A DNA stretch of 39,297 nt from positions 1 through 39,297 of the forward strand of contig CAIVAS010000263.1 in NCBI GenBank assembly GCA_903903975.1. The letters run 5' to 3'. The position numbers and the translations under genes were made by a program. This document shows, piece after piece, positions 22,420 to 30,102 of this stretch. The DNA is from an uncultured Burkholderiales bacterium. GTDB taxonomy: Bacteria; Pseudomonadota; Gammaproteobacteria; Burkholderiales; Burkholderiaceae_E. The notes beneath the pieces were generated by a model. The model was not told the origin of the DNA and did no database searches. It saw only the letters and a program-made list of their open reading frames with translations. How positions within the stretch are numbered: position 1 is the stretch's first letter; the number at the start of each line of letters is the position of its first letter.

Positions 22420-24081
22420 ATGTACCGCTACGACCGCTACGACCAGGCTCTGGTTGACGAAAGGGTTGCGCAATTTCGCGACCAGACTCGCCGATTTCTC
22501 GCCGGCGAACTGCCGGAAGACGAGTTCAAACCGCTGCGTCTGCAAAACGGCCTGTATGTGCAAAAGCACGCGCCGATGCTGCGTATTGCGATTCCCTACG
22601 GCACGCTGTCGTCGCTGCAGCTGCGCAAACTCGCCGAGATCTGCGACAGCTATGACCGCGGCTATGGGCATTTCAGCACGCGTCAGAATCTGCAGATCAA
22701 CTGGCCCGAGCTCGCCCGTGTGCCCGACATCCTGGCCGAGCTGGCCACGGTGCAGATGCATGGCATCCAGACCAGCGGCAATTGCGTGCGCAATGTCACC
22801 GCCGATCATTTTGCTGGCGTCGCTCCCGATGAACTGGTTGATCCTCGGCCCTATTGCGAGCTGCTGCGTCAGTGGTCGACCTTTCATCCCGAATTCACCT
22901 TTTTGCCGCGCAAATTCAAGATCGCGGTCTCGGCGTCGGCCGGCGATCGCGCGGCGGTGCAGGTTCACGATATCGGTCTGAAGCTGCTGCGAAACCCGCA
23001 GGGCGAGCTCGGTTTCGAGGTCTGGGCCGGCGGTGGTCTGGGGCGCACGCCGGTCATCGCGCCGCTCATCAAGGCCTTCTTGCCTGAGCCCGAACTGCTC
23101 AACTATGTCGAAGCCATCCTGCGGGTCTACAACCGCTTCGGGCGTCGCGACAACCTCTACAAGGCCCGCATCAAGATTCTGGTGCGCGAGCTTGGTGCCG
23201 AGCGCTTTGCCAGCGAGGTCGAGGCCGAGTGGGCAGCGCTGCGGGGCGGCCCGGCGACCCTGACCCCAGCCGAGCTCGCACGGGTCGCGAGTTGTTTCGA
23301 ATTTCCGCCCTACCGCACGTTGGCGAGCGATCCGCCCGTACTGCGTGAGGCGATCGATGCCGTGCCGGGATTCGCAGCCTGGGCAAAGCGCAGCGTGCAT
23401 CCGCACCGTGTGCCGGGTTATGCCGCGGTCGTCATCTCGCTCAAGGCTCATGGGGTTGCGCCGGGCGATGCCACATCAGATCAGATGCGCGCGGTGGCCG
23501 ATGCCGCCGAGGCCTTCGGCTTCGGTGAGATCAGAGTCAGCCATCATCAGAACCTGGTGCTGCCCGATGTCGAGCAGCGCTCGCTGCCGGCCCTGCATGC
23601 ACTGCTGAAAAAACACGGGCTGGCTACAGCCAATGTCGGGCTGCTCACCGACATCATTGCCTGCCCGGGCGGCGATTTCTGTTCACTGGCCAATGCGGTC
23701 GCGATTCCAGTCGCCACGGCCATTCAGGCGCGCTTCGACGATCTCGACGACCTCTTCGATATCGGCGAGATCGAGCTCAATATTTCGGGCTGCATCAATT
23801 CCTGCGGCCATCATCACATCGGTCACATCGGCATTCTTGGCGTCGATAAAGCGGGCGAGGAGTGGTACCAGATCTCGATCGGCGGCGTGCAGGGGCCGGC
23901 GACCGCCATCGGCAAGATCCTCGGTCCGTCGTTTTCGCGCGGCGAGATTCCGGATGTGATCGATCGTCTGATCCGAACCTATGTCTCTCGGCGCTCGTCG
24001 GCCGATGAGCGCTTCATCGATCTGGTGCAACGCATCGGCATCGAGCCCTTCAAGGAGGCCGTCTATGGCACATCTCATTGA
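22420..24081 (+). CDS. cysI: Siroheme sulfite/nitrite reductase, CysI-type hemoprotein
   Basis: This enzyme reduces sulfite to sulfide (six electrons) for cysteine synthesis; the family also includes assimilatory nitrite reductases. The product is 553 residues. The siroheme/[4Fe-4S] cysteines are Cys415 and Cys421 (CPGGDFCSLAN), and Cys458 and Cys462 (NISGCINSCGHHHIGH). Substrate-side segments GHFSTRQNLQINW and TSGNCVRNVTADHF are also present. The ATG at 22420 is chosen; the open frame upstream starts with a GTG and adds 16 atypical residues. Overlap with a DUF934 gene and then a siroheme-precursor methyltransferase, with a sulfate importer converging, argues for sulfite as substrate. No cysJ flavoprotein is nearby, so the electron donor may be ferredoxin. 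Confidence 0.92.
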   Translation: MYRYDRYDQALVDERVAQFRDQTRRFLAGELPEDEFKPLRLQNGLYVQKHAPMLRIAIPYGTLSSLQLRKLAEICDSYDRGYGHFSTRQNLQINWPELARVPDILAELATVQMHGIQTSGNCVRNVTADHFAGVAPDELVDPRPYCELLRQWSTFHPEFTFLPRKFKIAVSASAGDRAAVQVHDIGLKLLRNPQGELGFEVWAGGGLGRTPVIAPLIKAFLPEPELLNYVEAILRVYNRFGRRDNLYKARIKILVRELGAERFASEVEAEWAALRGGPATLTPAELARVASCFEFPPYRTLASDPPVLREAIDAVPGFAAWAKRSVHPHRVPGYAAVVISLKAHGVAPGDATSDQMRAVADAAEAFGFGEIRVSHHQNLVLPDVEQRSLPALHALLKKHGLATANVGLLTDIIACPGGDFCSLANAVAIPVATAIQARFDDLDDLFDIGEIELNISGCINSCGHHHIGHIGILGVDKAGEEWYQISIGGVQGPATAIGKILGPSFSRGEIPDVIDRLIRTYVSRRSSADERFIDLVQRIGIEPFKEAVYGTSH

Positions 24082-24568
24082 TCGCACCGGGCTGCGTCCC
24101 GACAGCTGGGTGCTCTTCGACGGCGACGCCGGATCGATCGCACCGCAGGCCGATCTGCTGATCTCCTTCGATGAATGGCGCGAGCGTGCCAGTGTCTGGC
24201 AGCAGCATCCGGGTCGTCTTGGCCTGCTGGTCTCGCCATCCGACGATGTCAAGGCGGTCGCGGCCGATATCAGTCGTTTTGCGCTGGTCGCGGTGCATTT
24301 CCCGAAATTCAACGACGGACGCGGCTATTCGAGTGCGCGCCTGCTGCGCGAGAGGCTTGGGTTTGCCGGCGAGCTGCGAGCGGTCGGTGATGTGCTGCGC
24401 GACCAGCTCTTTTTGCTGGCGCGTTGCGGATTCGACAGCTTTGCGCTGCGGGCCGACCAGGATCCGGTCGCGGCGCTGTCAGCCTTCCGAGATTTCAGCG
24501 TTCGCTATCAGGCTGCCACCGACGAAGCGCTGCCGCTGTTTCGCAGGCGCAGCGCGCTGGCTGCATGA
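24065..24568 (+). CDS. DUF934 family protein of sulfite reduction loci
   Basis: This 167-residue protein matches the DUF934 pattern that accompanies CysI-type reductases in many proteobacteria: RPDSWVLFDGDAG near the start, LLVSPSDDVKAVAADISRFA, the strongly conserved VAVHFPKFNDGRGYSSARLL (about residues 76-95), then GELRAVGDVLRDQLFLLARC and GFDSFALR. No biochemical role is established to my knowledge; an accessory role in sulfite reduction, such as electron transfer or cofactor loading, is inferred from constant linkage. The ATG at 24065 lies inside the last codons of cysI (17-base overlap). Its stop overlaps the next start as ATGA, so all three genes are translationally coupled. Confidence 0.88.
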   Translation: MAHLIDRTGLRPDSWVLFDGDAGSIAPQADLLISFDEWRERASVWQQHPGRLGLLVSPSDDVKAVAADISRFALVAVHFPKFNDGRGYSSARLLRERLGFAGELRAVGDVLRDQLFLLARCGFDSFALRADQDPVAALSAFRDFSVRYQAATDEALPLFRRRSALAA

Positions 24569-25401
24569 CGGTGACATCAGGCTCGACGCCGGACTCGTCG
24601 CCCGGTTCGTCGATCATCCCGGCACAGGACACATCAGCTCGCTTGCCTGGCAAGGTCTGGTTCGTCGGTGCCGGCCCTGGCAGCGCAGATCTGCTCACCG
24701 TGCGGGCGATTCGCCTGCTCGCCCGTGCCGATATCGTCCTGCATGACGCCCTGATGAGTGACGAGGTGCTCGAGTGGGCGCCAAATGCCCGCCTGATTGC
24801 GGTCGGCAAGCGCAGTGGCGGTGTCTCGACCGAGCAGCGCTTCATCGACCGGACCCTGGTCGAATCCGCCCGTCATCACGCGGTGGTGGTTCGACTCAAG
24901 GGGGGCGATCCGACGGTGTTTGCGCGTCTCGATGAAGAGATCGATGCACTCGATGCCGCAGGCATCGACTGGGAGATCGTGCCGGGCATCACCGCGGCCA
25001 GCTCGGCGGCCGCCGCCGCTGGCCATTCACTGACCCGGCGCGGTGTCTCGCGCAGCGTGCAGATCGTGACGCCGCGAGTCGGGCGCGGCGAGGCTCAGTC
25101 GATGCACTGGGCCGATGGCCTGAGCCCTGATGCCACGGTCGTGCTGTATATGGCCGGCCAGATGGCCGGGGAGTGTGCCGTCGTACTGATCGCACGAGGC
25201 TTTGCGCCCGAGACCCCGGTGGCCTGCGTGCACGGGGCCTCATGGCCCAATCAGAGCATCGACCGCATGACGCTGGGTGCGCTGGCGGTGGACGGTCTGG
25301 CGGTCGATGAGCGGCCTGTCGCTTTGCTGATCGGCGCTGCGGTGACAGAGCGCATGCGCGGTTCCGGATCAATCTGGCCTGATATGGTTCGCTACGCCTG
25401 A
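24565..25401 (+). CDS. cobA: Uroporphyrinogen-III C-methyltransferase
   Basis: The enzyme methylates uroporphyrinogen III twice with S-adenosylmethionine to precorrin-2, the precursor of the siroheme needed by CysI. The protein is 278 residues. SUMT motifs are VGAGPGSADLLTVRAIRLL, the strand ADIVLHDALMSDEVLE, VRLKGGDPTVFARLDEEIDA, VPGITAASSAAAAAGHSLTRR and VLYMAGQM. About 30 residues of low complexity precede the domain. It is a stand-alone methyltransferase; the oxidase/chelatase part of CysG is absent, so a separate precorrin-2 dehydrogenase/ferrochelatase must exist elsewhere. ATGA overlap with the DUF934 gene couples it to cysI. Confidence 0.93.
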   Translation: MTVTSGSTPDSSPGSSIIPAQDTSARLPGKVWFVGAGPGSADLLTVRAIRLLARADIVLHDALMSDEVLEWAPNARLIAVGKRSGGVSTEQRFIDRTLVESARHHAVVVRLKGGDPTVFARLDEEIDALDAAGIDWEIVPGITAASSAAAAAGHSLTRRGVSRSVQIVTPRVGRGEAQSMHWADGLSPDATVVLYMAGQMAGECAVVLIARGFAPETPVACVHGASWPNQSIDRMTLGALAVDGLAVDERPVALLIGAAVTERMRGSGSIWPDMVRYA

Positions 25402-25409
25402 TCTGCACG

Positions 25410-25425
25410 GTGGCCGAGCGGCCAC
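25410..25425. terminator. Short GC-rich hairpin after cobA
   Basis: GTGGCC (25410-25415) and GGCCAC (25420-25425) pair around GAGC, nine bases beyond the cobA stop, between convergent operons. There is no T-run. It could halt rightward transcription in concert with Rho. Confidence 0.35.
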
Positions 25426-25476
25426 GCTGCAAGCCCTGTGCAGCCCTGTGCGGCAATCCCCGGCAGGCGCTGCGGC

Positions 25477-25494
25477 ATCTGACTAGCGTCAGAT
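25477..25494. terminator. Hairpin at the cysA stop codon
   Basis: ATCTGAC (25477-25483) and GTCAGAT (25488-25494) pair perfectly around a 4-base loop, and the right arm contains the cysA stop on the minus strand. No T-run on either strand. It is a candidate end of the leftward sulfate-import transcript. Confidence 0.35.
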
Positions 25495-26544
25495 CGTCGG
25501 CGTGGAATCGGCCGATGCATCTGTCGCACCAAATCGAGTGACCCGGCGCGGACGCAGGTGCACCCGCACGCCTGGCGCCAGACCGAGCCGATCGCGCAGG
25601 ATCGTGTAGCGCTCGCGCGGCAATTCGACGTCCACATAACTGTCGTCCGACACGCGTTTGAACTCGATGCGCGTGTTCGGTCCTACCGTCAGCGTCTGGC
25701 TGAGCGTGACCGCCCAGGTGTCTTCGCTGGCCTCAGCCAGGATTTCCAGTTCGTGCGGGCGGACGTAGCTGACTTCGTCGGTGCCGCCGCCCGGTGCATG
25801 TCCGAGTCGACCATGGAAGAGGTTCACGTCGCCCAGGAACTGCAGCACGAAGGGCGTGGCCGGATGGTCGTAGACCTCATCCGGGCTGCCCTGCTGTTCG
25901 ATGCGCCCCTGGTTCATGACCACCACCCGGTCTGCGACTTCCATCGCCTCGTCCTGGTCGTGGGTGACAAAGACGCTGGTCACCTGCATCTCGTCGTGCA
26001 GGCGTCGCAGCCAGCGGCGCAGCTCCTTGCGCACCTTGGCGTCCAGCGCACCGAAAGGCTCGTCGAGCAGCAACACCCTGGGCTCGACCGCGAGCGCCCG
26101 GGCCAGCGCGATGCGCTGGCGCTGGCCGCCCGAGAGCTGGTGCGGGTAGCGGTCGGCCAGCCAGTCGAGCTGCACCAGCTTGAGCAGCTGCATCACCTTG
26201 GACTTGATCTCGGCTTCGCCCGGGCGGGTGGTCCTGGGGCGAACACGAAGTCCGAAGGCCACGTTCTCGAAGATCGACATGTGGCCAAACAGGGCGTAGT
26301 GCTGGAACACGAAGCCAACCTTGCGCTCGCGCACATCGGTATTCGTCGCGTCTTCGCCGTGAAACAGCACGCTGCCGGAGTCCGGCACTTCAAGCCCGGC
26401 AATGATGCGCAGCAGCGTTGTCTTTCCGCAGCCTGAAGGCCCCAGCAATGCGACCAGTTCGCCGGCGGGGATGTCCAGATTGAGCTTGTCGCAGGCGACG
26501 GTGGCGCCGAAGCGCCGACTAAGGTTTCTGACTTCAATGCTCAT
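25489..26544 (-). CDS. cysA: Sulfate/thiosulfate ABC transporter ATPase
   Basis: This ATPase powers sulfate or thiosulfate import through CysT-CysW. It is 351 residues. The N-terminus [20 protein letters not shown] is typical. Walker A is GPSGCGKT, signature LSGGQRQR, Walker [21 protein letters not shown], and the switch His is in [16 protein letters not shown]-terminal regulatory (TOBE-like) domain follows, with YVRPHELEI. The ATG at 26544 overlaps the cysW stop as ATGA; longer readings run through cysW in another frame and are discarded. It is the last gene of the leftward sbp-cysT-cysW-cysA operon. Confidence 0.95.
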   Translation of the reverse strand: MSIEVRNLSRRFGATVACDKLNLDIPAGELVALLGPSGCGKTTLLRIIAGLEVPDSGSVLFHGEDATNTDVRERKVGFVFQHYALFGHMSIFENVAFGLRVRPRTTRPGEAEIKSKVMQLLKLVQLDWLADRYPHQLSGGQRQRIALARALAVEPRVLLLDEPFGALDAKVRKELRRWLRRLHDEMQVTSVFVTHDQDEAMEVADRVVVMNQGRIEQQGSPDEVYDHPATPFVLQFLGDVNLFHGRLGHAPGGGTDEVSYVRPHELEILAEASEDTWAVTLSQTLTVGPNTRIEFKRVSDDSYVDVELPRERYTILRDRLGLAPGVRVHLRPRRVTRFGATDASADSTPTI

Positions 26545-27458
26545 TCGCTTCTGTCCCCGATCCCGCGCTTCTGGCCCTTCACACGCTGCTCGATCACATA
26601 CTTCACAACCAGCGTCACCAGCGCCAGTGCGGCCAGCAACGAGGCAACTGCAAAGGCAGCCGCGAACTGGTATTCGTTGTAGACGATCTCGATGTGCAGC
26701 GGCATGGTGTTGGTCTGGCCACGGATGTGGCCGGACACCACGCTGACCGCTCCGAACTCGCCCATCGCCCTGGCGTTGCACAGGATCACGCCGTAGAGCA
26801 GCGCCCACTTGATGTTGGGCAGCGTGACACGCCAGAAAATTTGCCAGCCGCCTGCGCCGAGCACGCGCGCGGCTTCTTCCTGCTCGATACCCTGCGCCTG
26901 CATGAGTGGGATCAACTCGCGGGCGATGAACGGGAAGGTAACGAAGACCGTGGCCAGAACGATGCCCGGCACAGCAAAGATGACCTTCAGGTCGTGGTCG
27001 CGCAGCCACTCACCAAACCAGCCCTGCAAGCCGAACACCAGCACGAAGATCAGCCCGGCAATCACCGGGCTGACCGAAAAAGGCAGATCGATCAGCGTGA
27101 GCAGCAGGCTCTTGCCGCGAAAGTCGAACTTGGTGATGGCCCAGGCCGCCGACATGCCGAACACCAGGTTCATCGGTACGCTGATGGCGGTGGCAATCAG
27201 CGTGAGCTTGATAGCCGACAGCGCATCCGGCTCGGTGATTGCCGCGAGGTAGACATCAATCCCCTTCTTGAAGGCCTCGAAGAAGACCGTCGCCAGGGGC
27301 ACGAACAGGAACAGCGTCATGAAGGCGAGCGCCGCGCCGATCAGCATACGCTGCACCCAAACTGGCTCGGTGGTGGCATTTCGCATGGCCCGAGGCGCCA
27401 CGCCCGCAGGAGCAGGCCCGGCCGGGAGGGCCGCGATTTCGGACGTTATGGGGTTCAC
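26541..27458 (-). CDS. cysW: Sulfate/thiosulfate ABC transporter permease CysW
   Basis: This inner-membrane permease pairs with CysT. The family-typical [20 protein letters not shown], the [18 protein letters not shown] segment and the EAA loop [20 protein letters not shown] identify it. The start is ambiguous. GTG at 27458 overlaps the cysT stop as GTGA and follows a G-rich ribosome site, giving 305 residues. An ATG at 27485 would add nine residues but has no ribosome site. GTG is chosen because the same 4-base overlap couples cysW to cysA. The N-terminal 35 residues are Ala/Pro-rich and cytoplasmic before the first membrane helix. Confidence 0.93.
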   Translation of the reverse strand: MNPITSEIAALPAGPAPAGVAPRAMRNATTEPVWVQRMLIGAALAFMTLFLFVPLATVFFEAFKKGIDVYLAAITEPDALSAIKLTLIATAISVPMNLVFGMSAAWAITKFDFRGKSLLLTLIDLPFSVSPVIAGLIFVLVFGLQGWFGEWLRDHDLKVIFAVPGIVLATVFVTFPFIARELIPLMQAQGIEQEEAARVLGAGGWQIFWRVTLPNIKWALLYGVILCNARAMGEFGAVSVVSGHIRGQTNTMPLHIEIVYNEYQFAAAFAVASLLAALALVTLVVKYVIEQRVKGQKRGIGDRSE

Positions 27459-28291
27459 AGGCCCCCCTGGCGTTTGCGAGCCCATGTCTGCAGCAGGTTG
27501 ATGACCAGCAGCAGCACGAACGCCGCCACCAGCATCACCACCGCAATAGCGGTCGCGCCAGCGTAGTCGTATTGCTCGAGCTTGGTGATGATCAGCAGCG
27601 GCGTGATCTCGCTGATCATCGGCATATTGCCGGCGATGAAGATCACCGAGCCGTATTCGCCCAAGGCACGCGCAAAGGCCAGCGCGAAGCCGGTCAGCAG
27701 CGCCGGCATGAGGATCGGGAAAATGACTTTCGTGAAGGTCTGCCAGCGGCTCGCGCCCAATGTGGCGGCGGCCTCCTCAAGTTCGCGGTTGATGTCTTCC
27801 AGCACTGGCTGCAGCGTTCGCACCACGAATGGCAGGCCGATGAAGACCAGCGCCACCCACACGCCCAGCGGCGTATAGCTGACCTTGAAGGGCAGCCACT
27901 GCCCGATCAAGCCGTTGTGCGCATAGATCGCGGTCAGTGCGATGCCTGCCACCGCGGTCGGCAATGCAAAGGGCAGGTCGACCAGGGCGTCGATCAGGCG
28001 CTTGGCCGGGAATTGGTAGCGCACCAGCACCCAGGCAACGATGAGCCCGAAGAAGGCATTGAGCAGCGCCGCCAGAAGCGACGCACCGAACGTCAAGCGG
28101 TATGACGCCATCACGCGCGGCGTGGTGGTGGCGTCCAGGAACTGCTGCCAGGTAAGCGTGAAGGTCTTCAGGAACGCGGCCGACAGCGGGATCAGCACGA
28201 TCAGGCTGGTGTACAGCAGCGCGAAGCCGAGCGCCAGGTCGAAACCCGGCAACACCGAGTGTCGCCTGAGCAGCGTGCGGGAGAGGATCAC
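27455..28291 (-). CDS. cysT: Sulfate/thiosulfate ABC transporter permease CysT (CysU)
   Basis: This inner-membrane permease of 278 residues has six hydrophobic segments. The opening [20 protein letters not shown] resembles CysT (CysU) proteins. [20 protein letters not shown] and the EAA loop [20 protein letters not shown] are characteristic. [15 protein letters not shown] is the conserved stretch near the end. The start is a GTG at 28291, 19 bases after the sbp stop; no ATG lies near the family start. It overlaps the GTG start of cysW by four bases. Confidence 0.93.
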   Translation of the reverse strand: MILSRTLLRRHSVLPGFDLALGFALLYTSLIVLIPLSAAFLKTFTLTWQQFLDATTTPRVMASYRLTFGASLLAALLNAFFGLIVAWVLVRYQFPAKRLIDALVDLPFALPTAVAGIALTAIYAHNGLIGQWLPFKVSYTPLGVWVALVFIGLPFVVRTLQPVLEDINRELEEAAATLGASRWQTFTKVIFPILMPALLTGFALAFARALGEYGSVIFIAGNMPMISEITPLLIITKLEQYDYAGATAIAVVMLVAAFVLLLVINLLQTWARKRQGGL

Positions 28292-28310
28292 AACCTGGCC
28301 TGCGCCGGGC

Positions 28311-29333
28311 TCAACGCGCCTTGGCCGCAGCGATCACCTGGTCGTACAGGCCACCGTCGTTGAAGTGCTCTTTCTGCGCCTGGGTCCAACCGCCGAAGAC
28401 CTCGTCGACGGTGAAGGTGTTGACCTTCGGAAAGGCTTTCGCATACCGGGCCAGCACTTTCTCGCTTCGCGGACGCAGGTTGTGCCTGGCAGCGATTTCC
28501 TGTCCTGCGTCGGTGTAGAGAAACTGCAGGTAGGCCTCGGCCTGCTTGCGCGTGCCGCGTCTGTCCACCACCTTGTCGACCACGCTCACAGGGTTCTCCG
28601 CCAGGATCGTGCGGCTCGGGTAGATCACTTCGAAGCCGCCGCCGAACTCCTTCTCGATCAGGGGCGCTTCGCTCTCGAAGGTGACCAAGGCATCACCGAG
28701 ATTGCGTTGCGCGAAGGTCGTGGTGGCGCCGCGGCCGCCGCCGTCGAGCACCGGCACGTTGGCGAAAATGCGAGTGACCAGAGCCCTCGCCGCCTCCGGA
28801 CTCAGGCCGGCCTTGATACCGGCGCCCCAGGCGGCGAGGTAGGTGTAGCGACCATTGCCTGAGGTCTTGGGGTTCGGGATGATCACGCCGATGCCCGGGC
28901 GGCCGAGGTCGCTCCAGTCGCGGATGTTCTTCGGATTGCCCTTGCGCACCAGGATCACCGACACCGAGGTTGTCGGCGCGCTGTTGTTCGGCAGCCGTTT
29001 GGCCCAGTCCTGCGGGACGAGCTTGCCACGCTCGAACAGGATGTCGATGTCGTTGGCCTGATTCATCGTGATGACGTCGGCCTCCAGCCCGTCCGCGACG
29101 CTGCGCGCCTGGCGACTCGAACCGCCATGACTCTGATTCAGGGTGAGGTCCTCGCCGGTGGTCTTCTTCCAATGGGCGGCAAAGACGGTATTGAAGTCCT
29201 TGTAGAACTCGCGCGACACGTCATAGCTCACATTCAACAGCGTCGTACCAGCGGCCAGCGCCGGCGTGACTGCCACGATAGAAAGCGCCGCAGCTAGCAT
29301 GGCGCGACGTCGAAGAGCGGAGTTGGGGACCAT
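28311..29333 (-). CDS. sbp: Periplasmic sulfate-binding protein
   Basis: This protein binds sulfate (or thiosulfate) in the periplasm for the CysTWA importer. It has 340 residues. A Sec-type signal is visible: positive RRR at residues 8-10, hydrophobic AMLAAALSIVAVTPALAA and a likely cut after ALAA. Mature-protein family marks are LLNVSYDVSREFYKDFN, LNQSHGGSSRQARSVADGLE (ligand-contact region), VITMNQANDIDIL, and NPKTSGNGRYTYLAAWGAG. It is the first gene of the leftward operon; its promoter should lie in 29334-29512, but I could not pick clear -35/-10 boxes there. CysB control is likely from general knowledge only. Confidence 0.95.
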   Translation of the reverse strand: MVPNSALRRRAMLAAALSIVAVTPALAAGTTLLNVSYDVSREFYKDFNTVFAAHWKKTTGEDLTLNQSHGGSSRQARSVADGLEADVITMNQANDIDILFERGKLVPQDWAKRLPNNSAPTTSVSVILVRKGNPKNIRDWSDLGRPGIGVIIPNPKTSGNGRYTYLAAWGAGIKAGLSPEAARALVTRIFANVPVLDGGGRGATTTFAQRNLGDALVTFESEAPLIEKEFGGGFEVIYPSRTILAENPVSVVDKVVDRRGTRKQAEAYLQFLYTDAGQEIAARHNLRPRSEKVLARYAKAFPKVNTFTVDEVFGGWTQAQKEHFNDGGLYDQVIAAAKAR

Positions 29334-29512
29334 GGCTGACTCGATAAGAAGGCACTGGGCGGCATGCTAGGCAGCCCCCCATCAACAGAGAAGGTACGAA
29401 ACCGCGCTTGCTTGTTCACAAAGTGATTAAGCGCGGTGTCGAAGGCAATTACCCGATGTGGAACTCGTACCGCTCAGATGAAAATCGCATCGGTGCGTTG
29501 CAGTTTCGCGGG

Positions 29513-29887
29513 TCATGCCGGTTTGACGCGCTCACGCATCCGCTGTGCGAAAGCCTCTATCTCGGGCGCCACGGCGGGCCAGCCGGCATCCCCCGGTACG
29601 TCCTCGATGGTGGCCCTCAGCACGCGACGCAGCGTGTCTGGCTGCGGCGTCAGCGGCCCGGCGAAGCGCACACCTTCAGGACCGACCACCACCACTGTTG
29701 GAAAGGTCTCTACCTCGAAGTCACCCATGAGCTCGGCTTCATCTTCGATATCGATCCAGTGTCGATGCAGTCCGACGTGCTGGGCCAGCAATTCCGATGT
29801 CACCTGCTCCCACACCGGCGCATGCTGGTCGCACAGGCGGCACCAGGCAGCGCACAGGCAGGCGATGTGTATGACTTGATCGTTCAT
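29513..29887 (-). CDS. Thioredoxin-like protein with CRLC active site
   Basis: This 124-residue protein has a thioredoxin fold: strand VIHIACLCAAWC, redox pair Cys16-Arg-Leu-Cys19 after Trp15 (the usual motif is WCGPC), and the cis-proline loop VETFPTVVVVGPEG. Two extra cysteines (Cys10, Cys12) precede the motif. There is no signal peptide, so it should be cytoplasmic. The ATG at 29887 begins the fold; a longer open frame upstream is low-complexity. It lies upstream of sbp on the same strand, separated by 179 bases, so it may or may not be linked to sulfur metabolism. The redox partner is unknown. Confidence 0.82.
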   Translation of the reverse strand: MNDQVIHIACLCAAWCRLCDQHAPVWEQVTSELLAQHVGLHRHWIDIEDEAELMGDFEVETFPTVVVVGPEGVRFAGPLTPQPDTLRRVLRATIEDVPGDAGWPAVAPEIEAFAQRMRERVKPA

Positions 29888-29919
29888 GCGCTGATCCTGA
29901 GTCTGTTGTCGATCATGCA

Positions 29920-30009
29920 GGACTGACACCGGGAGAGCTGGTTGAGCGATGCCGGGGATGGTTTCCCTGATTCGTCGGCCCGGTTGTTGCAATTGCGTCG
30001 TGTCAGTCC
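29920..30009. repeat. 10-bp inverted repeat in the thioredoxin/MFS divergent region
   Basis: GGACTGACAC (29920-29929) is perfectly mirrored by GTGTCAGTCC (30000-30009), 70 bases apart, between two divergent genes. No target-site duplication or ORF is seen, so an operator pair is more likely than a miniature mobile element. The rest of the 215-base intergenic region shows no confident promoter. Confidence 0.5.
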
Positions 30010-30102
30010 CTGATTGATCTATTTCGAGTAAGATCGCGACGCTTTGACCTCACGATAGCGCGCAATTCACGCGCATTTCAAAATAAGACACTGGAGAACG
30101 AC

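Noticed and set aside
25489-27009. A 506-residue reading of cysA
   Set aside because: The first 155 residues are out of frame with cysW, which occupies that DNA. The ATG at 26544 with the ATGA overlap is the normal CysA start.
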